Positions 35,163 to 43,220 of a stretch of 64,000 nucleotides of DNA are shown here, one piece after another. How positions within the stretch are numbered: position 1 is the first letter of the stretch; the number at the start of each line of letters is the position of its first letter. A model generated the notes under the pieces. It did not search any database and was not told where the DNA came from. It saw only the letters and a list, made by a program, of their open reading frames with translations. Made by a program: the position numbers and the translations under genes. Origin of the DNA: Streptomyces sp. YIM 121038 (GTDB lineage: Bacteria; Actinomycetota; Actinomycetes; Streptomycetales; Streptomycetaceae); the NCBI RefSeq assembly GCF_006088715.1, contig NZ_CP030771.1:1736001-1800000 (forward strand), in the 5' to 3' direction.

Positions 35163-36230
35163 ATGTGGCCAGAACAGCAGCCGCCCGGGGGCGAGCAGAA
35201 CCCGCAGAGTCCGGGTCCCAACCCGTATCAGCAGCCCGGGTACCAGCAGCCCAACCCGTATCAGCAGCCCGGCTACCAGCAGCCGAACCCGTATCAGCAG
35301 CCGACCGGGGGCCAGCCCACCGGCGGGCAGCCCCAGTGGGGCGCGCCGACGTTCCCGATGGGGACGGCGCAGCCCGGCGGCCCGGACGCGGGAGGCGGCG
35401 GGGGCGACGGCGGCGGCAACCGGACGAAGGTCACGGCCCTCGTCGCCGTGGCGGCCGTCGTCGTGGCCGCGGGCGTGACCGGCTTCCTGGTCTTCAGCGG
35501 TGGCGACGACGACAAGTCCGACGAGGCGGCCACCAAGCCGTCCAAGTCGGCCACCGAGAAGCCGAGCCCCAAGCCGTCGGACGACGACAATCCGCGCGGC
35601 ACCGGCAACGACCCCAAGCCGACGGTCCCCGGCTGGCAGGTCGTGGTGAACCCCAAGTGGGGCACCGCCTTCGACGTGCCGCCGGACTGGACGGTCAAGA
35701 CCCCCGACACGTTCGTCGGCTTCGAGGACCACAACAAGGGCGACGGCTCCAAGCCCCTGATCATCATGTCCGCCCCGGCCATCTACAAAGAGAAGTGGTG
35801 CTCCTCCGACGAGGACAAGGACGGGCGGATGAACGACTCCTCGCTCGCCAGCGTCGGCACCAAGGGCCAGAACGGCGCCAAGAGCACCAAGCAGGTCGCC
35901 CGCAACGACTCCGCGTGGTGGGTCTTCGGCGGCTACACCGGCCAGAAGAAGGCCGACAAGAAGAACGTCAAGATCGGCAAGGTGGAGTCGTACACCACCA
36001 AGTCGGGCATCGAGGGCAGCGTCGTCACCACGACCTCGGTCGGCGACCCCGGCTCGGGCAAGTGCGACTCCAACGGCAAGGCCACGACGTTCGCCTTCAA
36101 GAACGGCGCGGGCGACTACGTCGCGTGGACGCTGCACGGGGCGAAGGGCGTGAAGGGGGAGGTTCCCGACACGCTGGTGAAGAAGATCCTCGCCACGGTG
36201 CGCCTCCACGGCGAGGCCAGCGAGTCCTGA
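35163..36230 (+). CDS. Membrane-anchored extracytoplasmic protein, triplet copy 3
   Basis: 355 residues. It has the longest NPYQQPGYQQ-type N-terminus (three repeats), a Gly-rich stretch, membrane helix at about 92-112, acidic/Lys-rich linker and the same outer domain (VPGWQVVVNPKWGTAFDVPPDW, KWCSSDEDKDGRMND, WWVFGGYTG, GKCDSNG). Closely related to copy 2. DEDKDG matches the DxDxDG start of a calcium-binding loop; whether the E at position 12 exists could not be established by eye. Confidence 0.82.
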   Translation: MWPEQQPPGGEQNPQSPGPNPYQQPGYQQPNPYQQPGYQQPNPYQQPTGGQPTGGQPQWGAPTFPMGTAQPGGPDAGGGGGDGGGNRTKVTALVAVAAVVVAAGVTGFLVFSGGDDDKSDEAATKPSKSATEKPSPKPSDDDNPRGTGNDPKPTVPGWQVVVNPKWGTAFDVPPDWTVKTPDTFVGFEDHNKGDGSKPLIIMSAPAIYKEKWCSSDEDKDGRMNDSSLASVGTKGQNGAKSTKQVARNDSAWWVFGGYTGQKKADKKNVKIGKVESYTTKSGIEGSVVTTTSVGDPGSGKCDSNGKATTFAFKNGAGDYVAWTLHGAKGVKGEVPDTLVKKILATVRLHGEASES

Positions 36231-36269
36231 CCTTCTCCACCGCCCGCCCGCCCTCTGATCGGCCACCGG

Positions 36270-36500
36270 CCTCGTCCTCAAACGCGGGACGGGCTTGATT
36301 CCCCCCATGCCCGCGGCCGCCAGGTCGGGGCGCGCCCTGGCCACTGGGGCGGAAACGGGTGGGCGGGTGGGATCATCCCGCTGCGGCAGCGGCGGGCAGG
36401 TGGGCGACGGCCCGCGAGCCGCCAGGTCGGGGCAGGCCCTGGCCACTGGGGCAGGAACGGGTGGGCGGGTGGGAGAAACCCTCCGCGGCAGCGGGCCCCG
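36270..36500. repeat. Streptomyces-type intergenic repeat and 104-bp-spaced duplicate
   Basis: The left part, CCTCAAACGCGGGACGGGCTTG, belongs to a repeat I recall as abundant between Streptomyces genes (core CCTCAAACGCCGGACGGGCT). Then a stretch of about 57 bases at 36314-36371 recurs nearly unchanged at 36418-36472 (GCCGCCAGGTCGGGGC ... CGGGTGGGCGGGTGGGA). No gene is seen; it fills the gap between convergent genes. Confidence 0.7.
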
Positions 36501-36510
36501 GCGGCGCGGG

Positions 36511-37452
36511 TCAGCCCACGCTGAAGGCGCCGCCCGGGGGCTCCGGCGAGGCCACGGCGTCCCCGTCCCGCACCCCTCGCGCGGGCCCCACGAACCGCCG
36601 CAGCTCGTCCCCGTGCACGACCCGCGCGGGAAACACGTCGGCCCGGGCCCGCCGTACCAGCGCCTCGACGTCGAGCGGCCCGTGCGAGGCGACCAGCACG
36701 GCGTTGCCGAAGCGACGCCCCCGCAGCAGCGCGGGCTCCGCGATCAGGGCAAGCTCCGCGAAGCGCTCGGCGAACGTGGCCAGCTGGGAGCGCAGGAAGT
36801 CGAACGGCGCGCCGTCGGCGAGGTTGGCCGCGTAGACGCCGTCGGCGCGCAGGACCCGGTCGACGGCACGGGCGTACGCGTCCGACGTGAGGTGCGCGGG
36901 CACGCGCGAGCCGCCGAAGACGTCGCCCACGACCACGTCCGCGCTGTCGGCGGGCGCGGCCTCCAGCCAGGCCCGGGCGTCCGTGCCGTGCAGACGGATC
37001 CCCGGCTCCTGGGGCAGGGGCAGCTTCTCGACGACGAGCCGCAGCAGCGCGAGGTCGGCTTCGACGACGTCCTGCCGGGAGCCGGGCCGGGTCGCGGCGA
37101 GGTAGCGGGGCAGGGTGAGGGCGCCCCCGCCGAGGTGCACGGCGTCCAGCGGAAGGCCCGGCGCGGCGAGGGTGTCCAGGACGTGGGCGAGCCTGCGCGC
37201 GTACTCGAACTCCAGATGCGTGGGCGCGTCCAGGTCGACGTACGACTGCGGGGCACCGTCGACGGTCAGGAGCCAGGCACGGTCGCGGTCCACGTCGGGC
37301 AGCAGCTTGGCGGTGCCGTGGTCGACGACGCGGGTGACGGGCACGGGCTCGTCCGAGGGGCCGGTCCCGTACTCGGGCTCCGGCTCGCGCTCGGAAGGCC
37401 GCTCGGCGCCGGCTATCGGCGTGGGGTCGGGGGCATCGGCAGGCTGGTCCAC
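36511..37452 (-). CDS. Spermidine-synthase-like methyltransferase-fold protein
   Basis: 313 residues of the spermidine synthase / class I methyltransferase fold: DAVHLGGGALTLPRYL (motif I), VVEADLALL and ADVVVGDVFGGSRVPAHLTSDAY. The typical spermidine-synthase gatekeeper segment is not obvious, so the aminopropyl transfer activity is uncertain. GTG start chosen because upstream frame is repeat-derived; CACAAT lies 6 bases before it. Confidence 0.78.
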   Translation of the reverse strand: MDQPADAPDPTPIAGAERPSEREPEPEYGTGPSDEPVPVTRVVDHGTAKLLPDVDRDRAWLLTVDGAPQSYVDLDAPTHLEFEYARRLAHVLDTLAAPGLPLDAVHLGGGALTLPRYLAATRPGSRQDVVEADLALLRLVVEKLPLPQEPGIRLHGTDARAWLEAAPADSADVVVGDVFGGSRVPAHLTSDAYARAVDRVLRADGVYAANLADGAPFDFLRSQLATFAERFAELALIAEPALLRGRRFGNAVLVASHGPLDVEALVRRARADVFPARVVHGDELRRFVGPARGVRDGDAVASPEPPGGAFSVG

Positions 37453-37778
37453 CGCCCCATTGTGCCCGCCCCCGCCCCACCACGACCCCCGCCGAACCCG
37501 GACCCGCCCACGAGGAGCGGACCCCGACGGTAAGCGGACCACGGGCCACGAGCCGACCCCCGACCGGAAGCGGACCCACAGGCCACGAGCCGCCCCCCGA
37601 CCGGAAGCGGACCCACAGGCCACGAGCCCACCCCCGACCGGAAGCGGACCCACCGGCCACGAGCCCACCCCCGACCGGAAGCAGACCCACCGGCCGGAAG
37701 CGGGCCAGCGGCCAGAAGGGAACCCACCCGCCGAAGGGGGGCCCGGCCTCCCCGGGCCGAACCCCCCTCACCGGAACC
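37453..37778. other. Intergenic region with 37-bp repeats
   Basis: Gap between the spermidine-synthase-like and EF-Tu genes, both minus strand; occupied mainly by the 37-bp array. Open frames through it are repeat artefacts. Confidence 0.6.
37525..37709. repeat. 37-bp tandem repeats
   Basis: Units containing GACCGGAAGCGGACCCAC begin at 37562, 37599, 37636 and 37673, exactly 37 bases apart, with degenerate units on either side. Repeats are contiguous, without spacers. Confidence 0.85.
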
Positions 37779-38957
37779 TCAGGCGACAGCCGTCACCGTG
37801 CCGGCGCCCACCGTCCGCCCGCCCTCGCGGATCGCGAAGCCGAGCCCCGGCTCCAGCGGGACGTCCCGCCCGAGCTCCACGGTCAGGGTGACCGTGTCAC
37901 CGGGGCGGGCCACGGCGGTCTCGCCGAGGTCGATGTCGCCGACCACGTCCGCGGTGCGGAGGTAGAACTGCGGCCGGTAGCCGGTCGCCACCGGTGTCGT
38001 ACGACCGCCCTCGCGGGCCGAGAGGACGTACACCCGCGCGGTGAAGCGGCGGCTCGGCCGGACGCTGCCGGGCGCGGCGACCACGTGCCCGCGGCGGACG
38101 GCGTCGCGCGGCACGCCGCGCAGCAGCAGCGCCACGTTGTCACCGGCCTGCGCGGACTCCATGGGCTTGCCGAACGTCTCCAGGCCGGTGACGACCGTCT
38201 CCGTGTCGGCGCCGAGGCCACCGAGGACGTCGACGCGGTCGCCGACGCGGACCGTGCCGCGCTCGACGGCGCCCGTGACGACCGTGCCGCGGCCGGTGAT
38301 CGTCAGGACGTTCTCCACCGGCAGCAGGAACGGCGCGTCGACATAGCGCTCCGGCATCGGCACGTACGTGTCCACGGCGTCGAGCAGCGCCTCGATCGCC
38401 GCGGTCCAGCGGGGGTCGCCCGTCAGCGCCCTGAGGCCCGAGACCCGGACCACGGGCGCGGAGTCGCCCCCGTACCCGTGCGCGGACAGCAGGTCGCGCA
38501 CCTCCAGCTCCACGAGGTCGGCGAGCTCCTCGTCAGCGGCGTCGGCCTTGTTCAGCGCCACGACGATGTGGTCGACGCCGACCTGGCGGGCGAGGAGCAC
38601 GTGCTCGGCGGTCTGCGGCATGATCCCGTCGAGCGCCGACACCACGAGGATGGCGCCGTCGAGCTGGGCCGCGCCCGTCACCATGTTCTTGACGTAGTCG
38701 GCGTGACCGGGCATGTCCACGTGCGCGTAGTGCCGCGTGTCGGTCTCGTACTCGACGTGCGCGATGTTGATGGTGATGCCGCGCTGCGCCTCCTCGGGCG
38801 CGCGGTCGATGCGGTCGAAGGGCACGAACGTGCCGGTGCCGCGCTCGCTGAGCACCTTGGTGATGGCGGCGGTCAGGGTGGTCTTGCCGTGGTCGACGTG
38901 GCCCATCGTGCCGATGTTCAGATGCGGCTTCGTACGGACGTAAGCGGTCTTGGACAT
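37779..38957 (-). CDS. tuf: Divergent elongation factor Tu paralogue
   Basis: 392-residue complete EF-Tu. G motifs are present: [37 protein letters not shown] and SGL, with the C-terminal [18 protein letters not shown]. Several positions differ from the housekeeping protein (for example DMPGH for DCPGH, SGL for SAL). No rpsL/rpsG/fusA neighbours, so this is an extra copy like tuf3 of S. coelicolor, which is reported to be expressed under amino-acid starvation. RBS GAGAAGGAAC. A backup translation factor, possibly with altered antibiotic sensitivity, is inferred. Confidence 0.93.
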   Translation of the reverse strand: MSKTAYVRTKPHLNIGTMGHVDHGKTTLTAAITKVLSERGTGTFVPFDRIDRAPEEAQRGITINIAHVEYETDTRHYAHVDMPGHADYVKNMVTGAAQLDGAILVVSALDGIMPQTAEHVLLARQVGVDHIVVALNKADAADEELADLVELEVRDLLSAHGYGGDSAPVVRVSGLRALTGDPRWTAAIEALLDAVDTYVPMPERYVDAPFLLPVENVLTITGRGTVVTGAVERGTVRVGDRVDVLGGLGADTETVVTGLETFGKPMESAQAGDNVALLLRGVPRDAVRRGHVVAAPGSVRPSRRFTARVYVLSAREGGRTTPVATGYRPQFYLRTADVVGDIDLGETAVARPGDTVTLTVELGRDVPLEPGLGFAIREGGRTVGAGTVTAVA

Positions 38958-39265
38958 GGTGGTTCCTTCTCCGGAACTCGAAAGCTGAGGCCCGCGGCGC
39001 ACGGCCGTCGGACGGGGACCCCTGGGGCCTGGCCGACCCTCCCCCTGAGGGGTCCGCCGGAATGTCCGGGGAGAGTCAGCTTCGGGCGCCGTCGAAAGGA
39101 AGAGCGGCAGCCTTCGCAGCGACCGCGACCGCGGTCGGAGCTGTGGGAAAGGCGTGCCGGAACATGTCGACGATCATGGCTGACCCGTCGCCGCCCGTCG
39201 AATGATTTTCTGCGACGCACCGGTCACGCACGGCAGTTGCGCCCCGCGTGCCCCCTGAGGCCCCG
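38958..39265 (-). promoter_or_regulatory. Long tuf leader with hairpin
   Basis: About 300 bases upstream of tuf and downstream of the AlkD gene. An inverted repeat pairs GGACCCCT (39016-39023) with AGGGGTCC (39048-39055), and the inner GGGG/CCCC can extend it. Position in the 5' leader suggests control, but it could also be the AlkD terminator. Nothing else identified. Confidence 0.45.
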
Positions 39266-39970
39266 TCAGCCGCCGATGTTCTTCAAGGCCTCGCGCACGG
39301 AGAGCGGCGACAGCGCGGCGCGGTGGCGCTCGACGAAGGCCCGTACCGCGTCCGGATCGGTCTTGGCGTACTCGCGCAGGCTCCAGCCGATGGCCTTGCG
39401 GACGAAGAAGTCGGGGTGCCCGGCCTGCCGCGCGCAGTACGCGAAGAGGCGGTCGGAGTCCGTCCGCTCCTTGTGGCGCAGCTGGTGGAGCAGGGCGGTG
39501 CGCACCACCCAGAGGTCGTCGTCCGTGCTCCACTCGTCCATGGCGGCGGCGAGCTCCGGGTCGGCGGCGACGAGGCCGCCGACGACGTGCGCGGCCAGCA
39601 GGTCGACGGTGTCCCACCAGGGGACGGTCGTCACCAGGTGCCGGGCCACCGGCAGGAAGCCGGACGAGCAGCGCTTCACGTGCCGCCGCAGGTAGTCGAC
39701 CGCGAAGTAGTGGTACTCGCGCTCGGGCAGCCGCCAGCACCGCAGCGCGAGCGCCGCGCAGTCGGCCTCGTCGGGGCGCGGGGTGCCCGCGAGCACGGCC
39801 CGCGCGAGGTCCCGGCGCTCCGTGGAGGCGAGGCCGAGGAACGGCGCGACGTCTTTCATGTACGCGCGCATCTCCGCGGCCCGGACCGGATCGGCCGCCT
39901 CCGCGTAGCTCGTGGTGAGCCGGTCAAGGACCGTGTCGGCCAGGGAACTGCGCGGCGCTGTGACGCTCAT
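39266..39970 (-). CDS. DNA alkylation repair protein (AlkD-like HEAT-repeat glycosylase)
   Basis: 234 residues of helical HEAT-like repeats: REYHYFAVDYLRRHVKR, TTVPWWDTVDLLAAHVVG, DLWVVRTALLHQLRHKERTD and HPDFFVRKAIGWSLREYAKTDP. AlkD excises alkylated bases such as 3-methyladenine without base flipping. The ATG at 39970 is chosen because TATGGT lies 7 bases upstream; an ATG four codons earlier is inside that hexamer. Confidence 0.9.
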   Translation of the reverse strand: MSVTAPRSSLADTVLDRLTTSYAEAADPVRAAEMRAYMKDVAPFLGLASTERRDLARAVLAGTPRPDEADCAALALRCWRLPEREYHYFAVDYLRRHVKRCSSGFLPVARHLVTTVPWWDTVDLLAAHVVGGLVAADPELAAAMDEWSTDDDLWVVRTALLHQLRHKERTDSDRLFAYCARQAGHPDFFVRKAIGWSLREYAKTDPDAVRAFVERHRAALSPLSVREALKNIGG

Positions 39971-39977
39971 GAGACGC

Positions 39978-39983
39978 ACCATA
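39978..39983 (-). promoter_or_regulatory. Leaderless -10 element of AlkD gene
   Basis: TATGGT on the minus strand, 7 bases before the ATG at 39970. Confidence 0.5.
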
Positions 39984-39990
39984 CGGCGAT

Positions 39991-40002
39991 CAGACGCGTC
40001 TG
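39991..40002. promoter_or_regulatory. Palindrome between AlkD and TVP38 genes
   Basis: CAGACGCGTCTG, a perfect 12-bp palindrome between the two divergent -10 hexamers, placed to influence both promoters. Confidence 0.5.
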
Positions 40003-40007
40003 TCGGT

Positions 40008-40013
40008 TAGTCT
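40008..40013 (+). promoter_or_regulatory. Leaderless -10 element of TVP38 gene
   Basis: TAGTCT, 6 bases before the ATG at 40020. Confidence 0.5.
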
Positions 40014-40019
40014 CCCCGG

Positions 40020-40724
40020 ATGCTCGACACCGCTGCCGCTCCCCCGCGGGGCCTCGCCGTGCGCTGCACCCGGGTGCTCCTGTCGCCGTGGTCGCGGCTG
40101 TCCCTGCTCGTGCTGCTGCTCGCCGCGGCCGGCACGTGCGTGCTGCTCTTCGAGCCGCAGCGGCTGCTCGCCGACGGCTGGCCGCCGCAGCTCACGGGGG
40201 CCGCCGCGGTGTGCGTGTTCGCGGTGGCGTACGGCACGTGCACGGTCGCGTTCGTGCCGCGGCCGCTCCTCAACCTCGCGGCGGGCGCGCTGTTCGGCTC
40301 GCAGGCGGGGCTCGCCGCGGCGGTCGCGGGCACGGTCCTCGGCGCCGGTGCCTCCTTCGGGCTCGGCCGGATCCTCGGCCAGGACGCGCTGCGGCCGCTG
40401 CTGCGCGGCCGCTGGCTGAAGGCGGCCGACGGCCAGCTCAGCCGCCATGCCTTCCGCTCGATGCTCGCGGTGCGCCTCTTCCCCGGCGTGCCGTTCGCGG
40501 CGGCCAACTACTGCGCGGCCGTCTCCCGGATGGGCTGGCTCCCCTTCCTCCTCGCCACGGCCCTCGGCTCGGTTCCGAACACGGCCGCCTACGTGATAGC
40601 GGGCGCCCGCGCCGACACCCCGACCTCGCCCGCGTTCCTGCTCGCGATGGGCTTCATCGCGGTGTCGGGGCTCGGGGCGGCGGCGGTGGCCTGGCGCAAG
40701 CGCCACCGGCTGCGGGGGAACTGA
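40020..40724 (+). CDS. TVP38/TMEM64-family membrane protein
   Basis: 234 residues with about six hydrophobic segments and the family signatures FVPRPLLNLAAGALFGSQAG and the loop RLFPGVPFAAANYCAAVSRMGWLPF. Related to DedA/VTT proteins, thought to move lipids across membranes. It shares a 49-base divergent promoter interval with the AlkD gene. Confidence 0.9.
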   Translation: MLDTAAAPPRGLAVRCTRVLLSPWSRLSLLVLLLAAAGTCVLLFEPQRLLADGWPPQLTGAAAVCVFAVAYGTCTVAFVPRPLLNLAAGALFGSQAGLAAAVAGTVLGAGASFGLGRILGQDALRPLLRGRWLKAADGQLSRHAFRSMLAVRLFPGVPFAAANYCAAVSRMGWLPFLLATALGSVPNTAAYVIAGARADTPTSPAFLLAMGFIAVSGLGAAAVAWRKRHRLRGN

Positions 40725-40783
40725 CCGGGCGGTCCGCCCCGGCGGGGGCTCGGGCCCGGCTCAGCGGGGTCCGGCCCCGGGCG

Positions 40784-41953
40784 TCACATGGCCTCGAGGA
40801 TGGTCGCGTTGGCGAGTCCCCCGGCCTCGCACATCGTCTGCAGGGCGTAGCGCGCCCCGCGGACCCGCATGGCGTGGACGAGGGTGGTCATGATCCGCGT
40901 CCCGCTCGCGCCCAACGGGTGGCCGAGGGCGATGGCGCCGCCGTGCGCGTTCACCTTCCGCTCGTCGACTCCGGTCTCCCGCAGCCAGGCCAGGACGACG
41001 CTCGCGAACGCCTCGTTGACCTCGAACAGGTCGATGTCGTCGAGCGTCAGACCGGCCCGGCGCAGCACCTGTTCGGTCGCGGGCAGGATGCCGGTGAGCA
41101 TCAGGAGCGGGTCGGAGCCCGCGACGGCGAAGCTGTGCAGCCGGGCGAGCGGGCGCAGGCCGAGCCGGGCGGCGTTCTCGCTGGTGGTGATGAGCACGGC
41201 GGACGCCCCGTCGTTGAGGGGGCTGGTGTTCCCCGCCGTCACCGACCAGTCGATCTGCGGGAAGCGCTCGCCGAACGCAGGGTCCTCGTACGCGGGCTTG
41301 AGCCCGGCGAGCACCTCGGGCGTGGTGGTGGGGCGTACGGACTCGTCGCGGGTGACGTGGTCGAGCGGCGCGACCTCCGCGTCGAAGAGGCCGCCCGCCC
41401 AGGCGCGGGCCGCCTTCTGGTGCGACCCGGTGGCGAAGACGTCCATCTCCTCGCGGCTGATGGACCACTTGGCGGCGATGAGCTCGGCGCTGACGCCCTG
41501 CGGGACGAGCCCCTCGGGGTAGCGCTCGGCGATGCCGGGGCCGAAGGGGTCGGCGCCCGCGGGCACGTTCGACCACATCGGCACGCGGCTCATCGACTCC
41601 ACGCCGCAGGCGATCGCCATGTCGTACGCGCCCGCGATGACGCCCTGCGCGGCGAAGTGCACGGCCTGCTGGGACGAGCCGCACTGCCGGTCGACGGTGG
41701 TGGCGGGCACGGACTCCGGGAAGCCCGCGGCCAGGGCGGCGTACCGCGTGGTGTTCATGGCCTGCTCGGCGACCTGGTCGACGCAGCCGCCGATCACGTC
41801 GTCTATCCGCGCCGCGTCGATGCCGCTGCGCTCGACCAGGCTGCGCAGGGTGTGCGCGAGGAGCTGGACGGGGTGGATGTGGTGGAGGGAGCCGCCCGGC
41901 TTCCCCTTGCCGACCGGGGTGCGTACCGCTTCGACGATGACGGCGTCGCGCAT
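40784..41953 (-). CDS. Acetyl-CoA acetyltransferase (thiolase)
   Basis: 389 residues. Thiolase catalytic residues: Cys91 in TVDRQCGSSQQ, His in GGAIALGHPLGASGTR, and the second Cys in MCEAGGLAN; NEAFAS also present. It condenses or cleaves 3-ketoacyl-CoA. ATG behind GAGAGG. Divergent from an HxlR regulator with palindromes in between, so it may be regulated by that protein; degradative beta-oxidation is likely but not shown. Confidence 0.94.
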   Translation of the reverse strand: MRDAVIVEAVRTPVGKGKPGGSLHHIHPVQLLAHTLRSLVERSGIDAARIDDVIGGCVDQVAEQAMNTTRYAALAAGFPESVPATTVDRQCGSSQQAVHFAAQGVIAGAYDMAIACGVESMSRVPMWSNVPAGADPFGPGIAERYPEGLVPQGVSAELIAAKWSISREEMDVFATGSHQKAARAWAGGLFDAEVAPLDHVTRDESVRPTTTPEVLAGLKPAYEDPAFGERFPQIDWSVTAGNTSPLNDGASAVLITTSENAARLGLRPLARLHSFAVAGSDPLLMLTGILPATEQVLRRAGLTLDDIDLFEVNEAFASVVLAWLRETGVDERKVNAHGGAIALGHPLGASGTRIMTTLVHAMRVRGARYALQTMCEAGGLANATILEAM

Positions 41954-42020
41954 GAGGGTGCCTCTCGGACAGGCCGGGCCGTGTGCCCGGCGGCCTGGGA
42001 ACGAGTTTGAAAACTGGACG

Positions 42021-42048
42021 CACTTGCGTACTCCACGGTAACCAAGTG
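42021..42048. promoter_or_regulatory. Possible outer operator, thiolase/HxlR interval
   Basis: CACTTG (42021-42026) and CAAGTG (42043-42048) form an inverted repeat with a 16-base gap, adjoining the tighter palindrome at 42048-42066. Confidence 0.4.
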
Positions 42049-42066
42049 GGTTGGATTTTCCAACCC
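42048..42066. promoter_or_regulatory. Palindromic operator upstream of HxlR gene
   Basis: GGGTTGGA-TTT-TCCAACCC, perfect 8-bp arms, ending 5 bases before the HxlR -10 hexamer. Well placed for autorepression and for control of the divergent thiolase. Confidence 0.65.
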
Positions 42067-42071
42067 GCCCG

Positions 42072-42077
42072 TAGACT
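42072..42077 (+). promoter_or_regulatory. Leaderless -10 element of HxlR gene
   Basis: TAGACT, 7 bases before the ATG at 42085. Confidence 0.5.
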
Positions 42078-42084
42078 GGCTTCC

Positions 42085-42828
42085 ATGCCCTCGACGAAGG
42101 ACCCGCAGCCTCAGCCCCAACCGCAGCCCCAACCGCAGCCGCAGCCGCTCGCCCGCGAGGCGACACCTGGGGGGAAGACCGCCCGTGAGTCCGCTCCGCG
42201 AGGGGCGAACTCTCCGCAGAAGGCGAACCCCCCGCAGGAGGCGAACCCCCCACGGGAGGCGAACCCCCCGCAGCGGGCGGACTCTCCGGAGGGTTCGCGC
42301 CCTCCGGAGGGGACGTCCTCCGGCACCGGGGCCGCGCCGGACCGGCGGGGCCCGGCGGCCACGGCCGCGAAAGGCCCCCGCCCCTGCGCGATCGCCGACA
42401 CCCTCGCCCTGGTCGGCGAGAAGTACTCCCTGCTCGTCCTGCGCGAGGCCTTCCTCGGCGCCCGGCGCTTCGACCAGCTGGCCCGCAACACGGGCGCCCC
42501 GCGCGACGTCCTGACCGCACGGCTGCGCCGCCTGGTCGACGCGGGCATCCTGGAGAAGGTCCGCTACAGCGAGCGCCCCCAGCGCTTCGAGTACCGGCCG
42601 ACGCCCGCGGGCCTGGAACTGGAGTCCGTCCTGATGACCCTGATGGCCTGGGGCGACCGCCATCTGCACCCCGACGACGACCGCCCCATGATCGTCGAGC
42701 ACGCCTGCGGGCACACGCTCGCACCCTTGGTCACCTGCGCCCACTGCGGCGCCGAGGTCCGCCACGAGGACCTGACAGCGCATCCGCAGGCACCGGGGTG
42801 GACGGTGACGGGGCCTGCGGGGGTGTGA
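42085..42828 (+). CDS. HxlR-family regulator with long disordered N-terminus
   Basis: 247 residues. The winged-helix HxlR domain starts near residue 99 (RPCAIADTLALVGEKYSLLVLREAF) and continues through RFDQLARNTGAPRDVLTARL to EYRPTPAGLEL. After it comes a likely zinc ribbon, HACGHTL followed by TCAHCGAEV. The first 98 residues are unusual: a PQ run and three ANPPxE units, low-complexity and Pro-rich. Typical HxlR proteins are 110-160 residues without such an extension. Confidence 0.88.
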   Translation: MPSTKDPQPQPQPQPQPQPQPLAREATPGGKTARESAPRGANSPQKANPPQEANPPREANPPQRADSPEGSRPPEGTSSGTGAAPDRRGPAATAAKGPRPCAIADTLALVGEKYSLLVLREAFLGARRFDQLARNTGAPRDVLTARLRRLVDAGILEKVRYSERPQRFEYRPTPAGLELESVLMTLMAWGDRHLHPDDDRPMIVEHACGHTLAPLVTCAHCGAEVRHEDLTAHPQAPGWTVTGPAGV

Positions 42829-43220
42829 CCCGAGGGGCGGAGGGACCGGGGCGGGGGTCGCGGGGCTGCGGGGCCGCGGCTCGCCGGGAGCGGCGAACGC
42901 GGACGTATCGGGGACTTACCGGGGACGGCGAACGCACAGGAGCACCGGGACCACCGGAACCACCGGAACCACCGGAACCACCGGAACCACCGGAACCACC
43001 GGGGAAAGGCAACCCGAAGAAAGCATTCGGCCGCCAACACACGGCCCTCACACGGACCCGTAACTTTGTGACGCTACGCTGCCCCCGGCGAGGCACGTGA
43101 TCCCCTTCAGCACCACCCCCTCCTGCCCGAGCACCACTCGCCGCCCCGGTCCCCCTTCACCGCTTCTGACCGCCACCACACGGGTCAGCGCACGATCAGT
43201 AACTGGACGGCGCAGTTCTC
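42829..43220. other. Intergenic region before uppP
   Basis: About 390 bases. It holds the 9-bp array at 42941-43003 and, from 43050 on, an AT-richer stretch that probably contains the uppP promoter (TACGCT at 43074 is a candidate -10). No gene recognised. Confidence 0.5.
42941..43003. repeat. 9-bp tandem repeat (ACCACCGGA)
   Basis: Five perfect ACCACCGGA units (42950-42994) flanked by one degenerate unit on each side. Confidence 0.9.

Noticed and set aside
33945..36230. Triplet genes as one gene broken by frameshifts.
   Set aside because: Each copy has its own start, membrane helix, complete outer domain, stop and -10 element.
37525..37709. 37-bp repeats as a CRISPR array.
   Set aside because: Units are contiguous and near-identical with no unique spacers, no cas genes, and unit length equals the whole period.
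42941..43003. 9-bp ACCACCGGA array as coding for a glycine-serine repeat protein.
   Set aside because: No start with a ribosome site and no domain on either strand; the stretch is intergenic and low-complexity.
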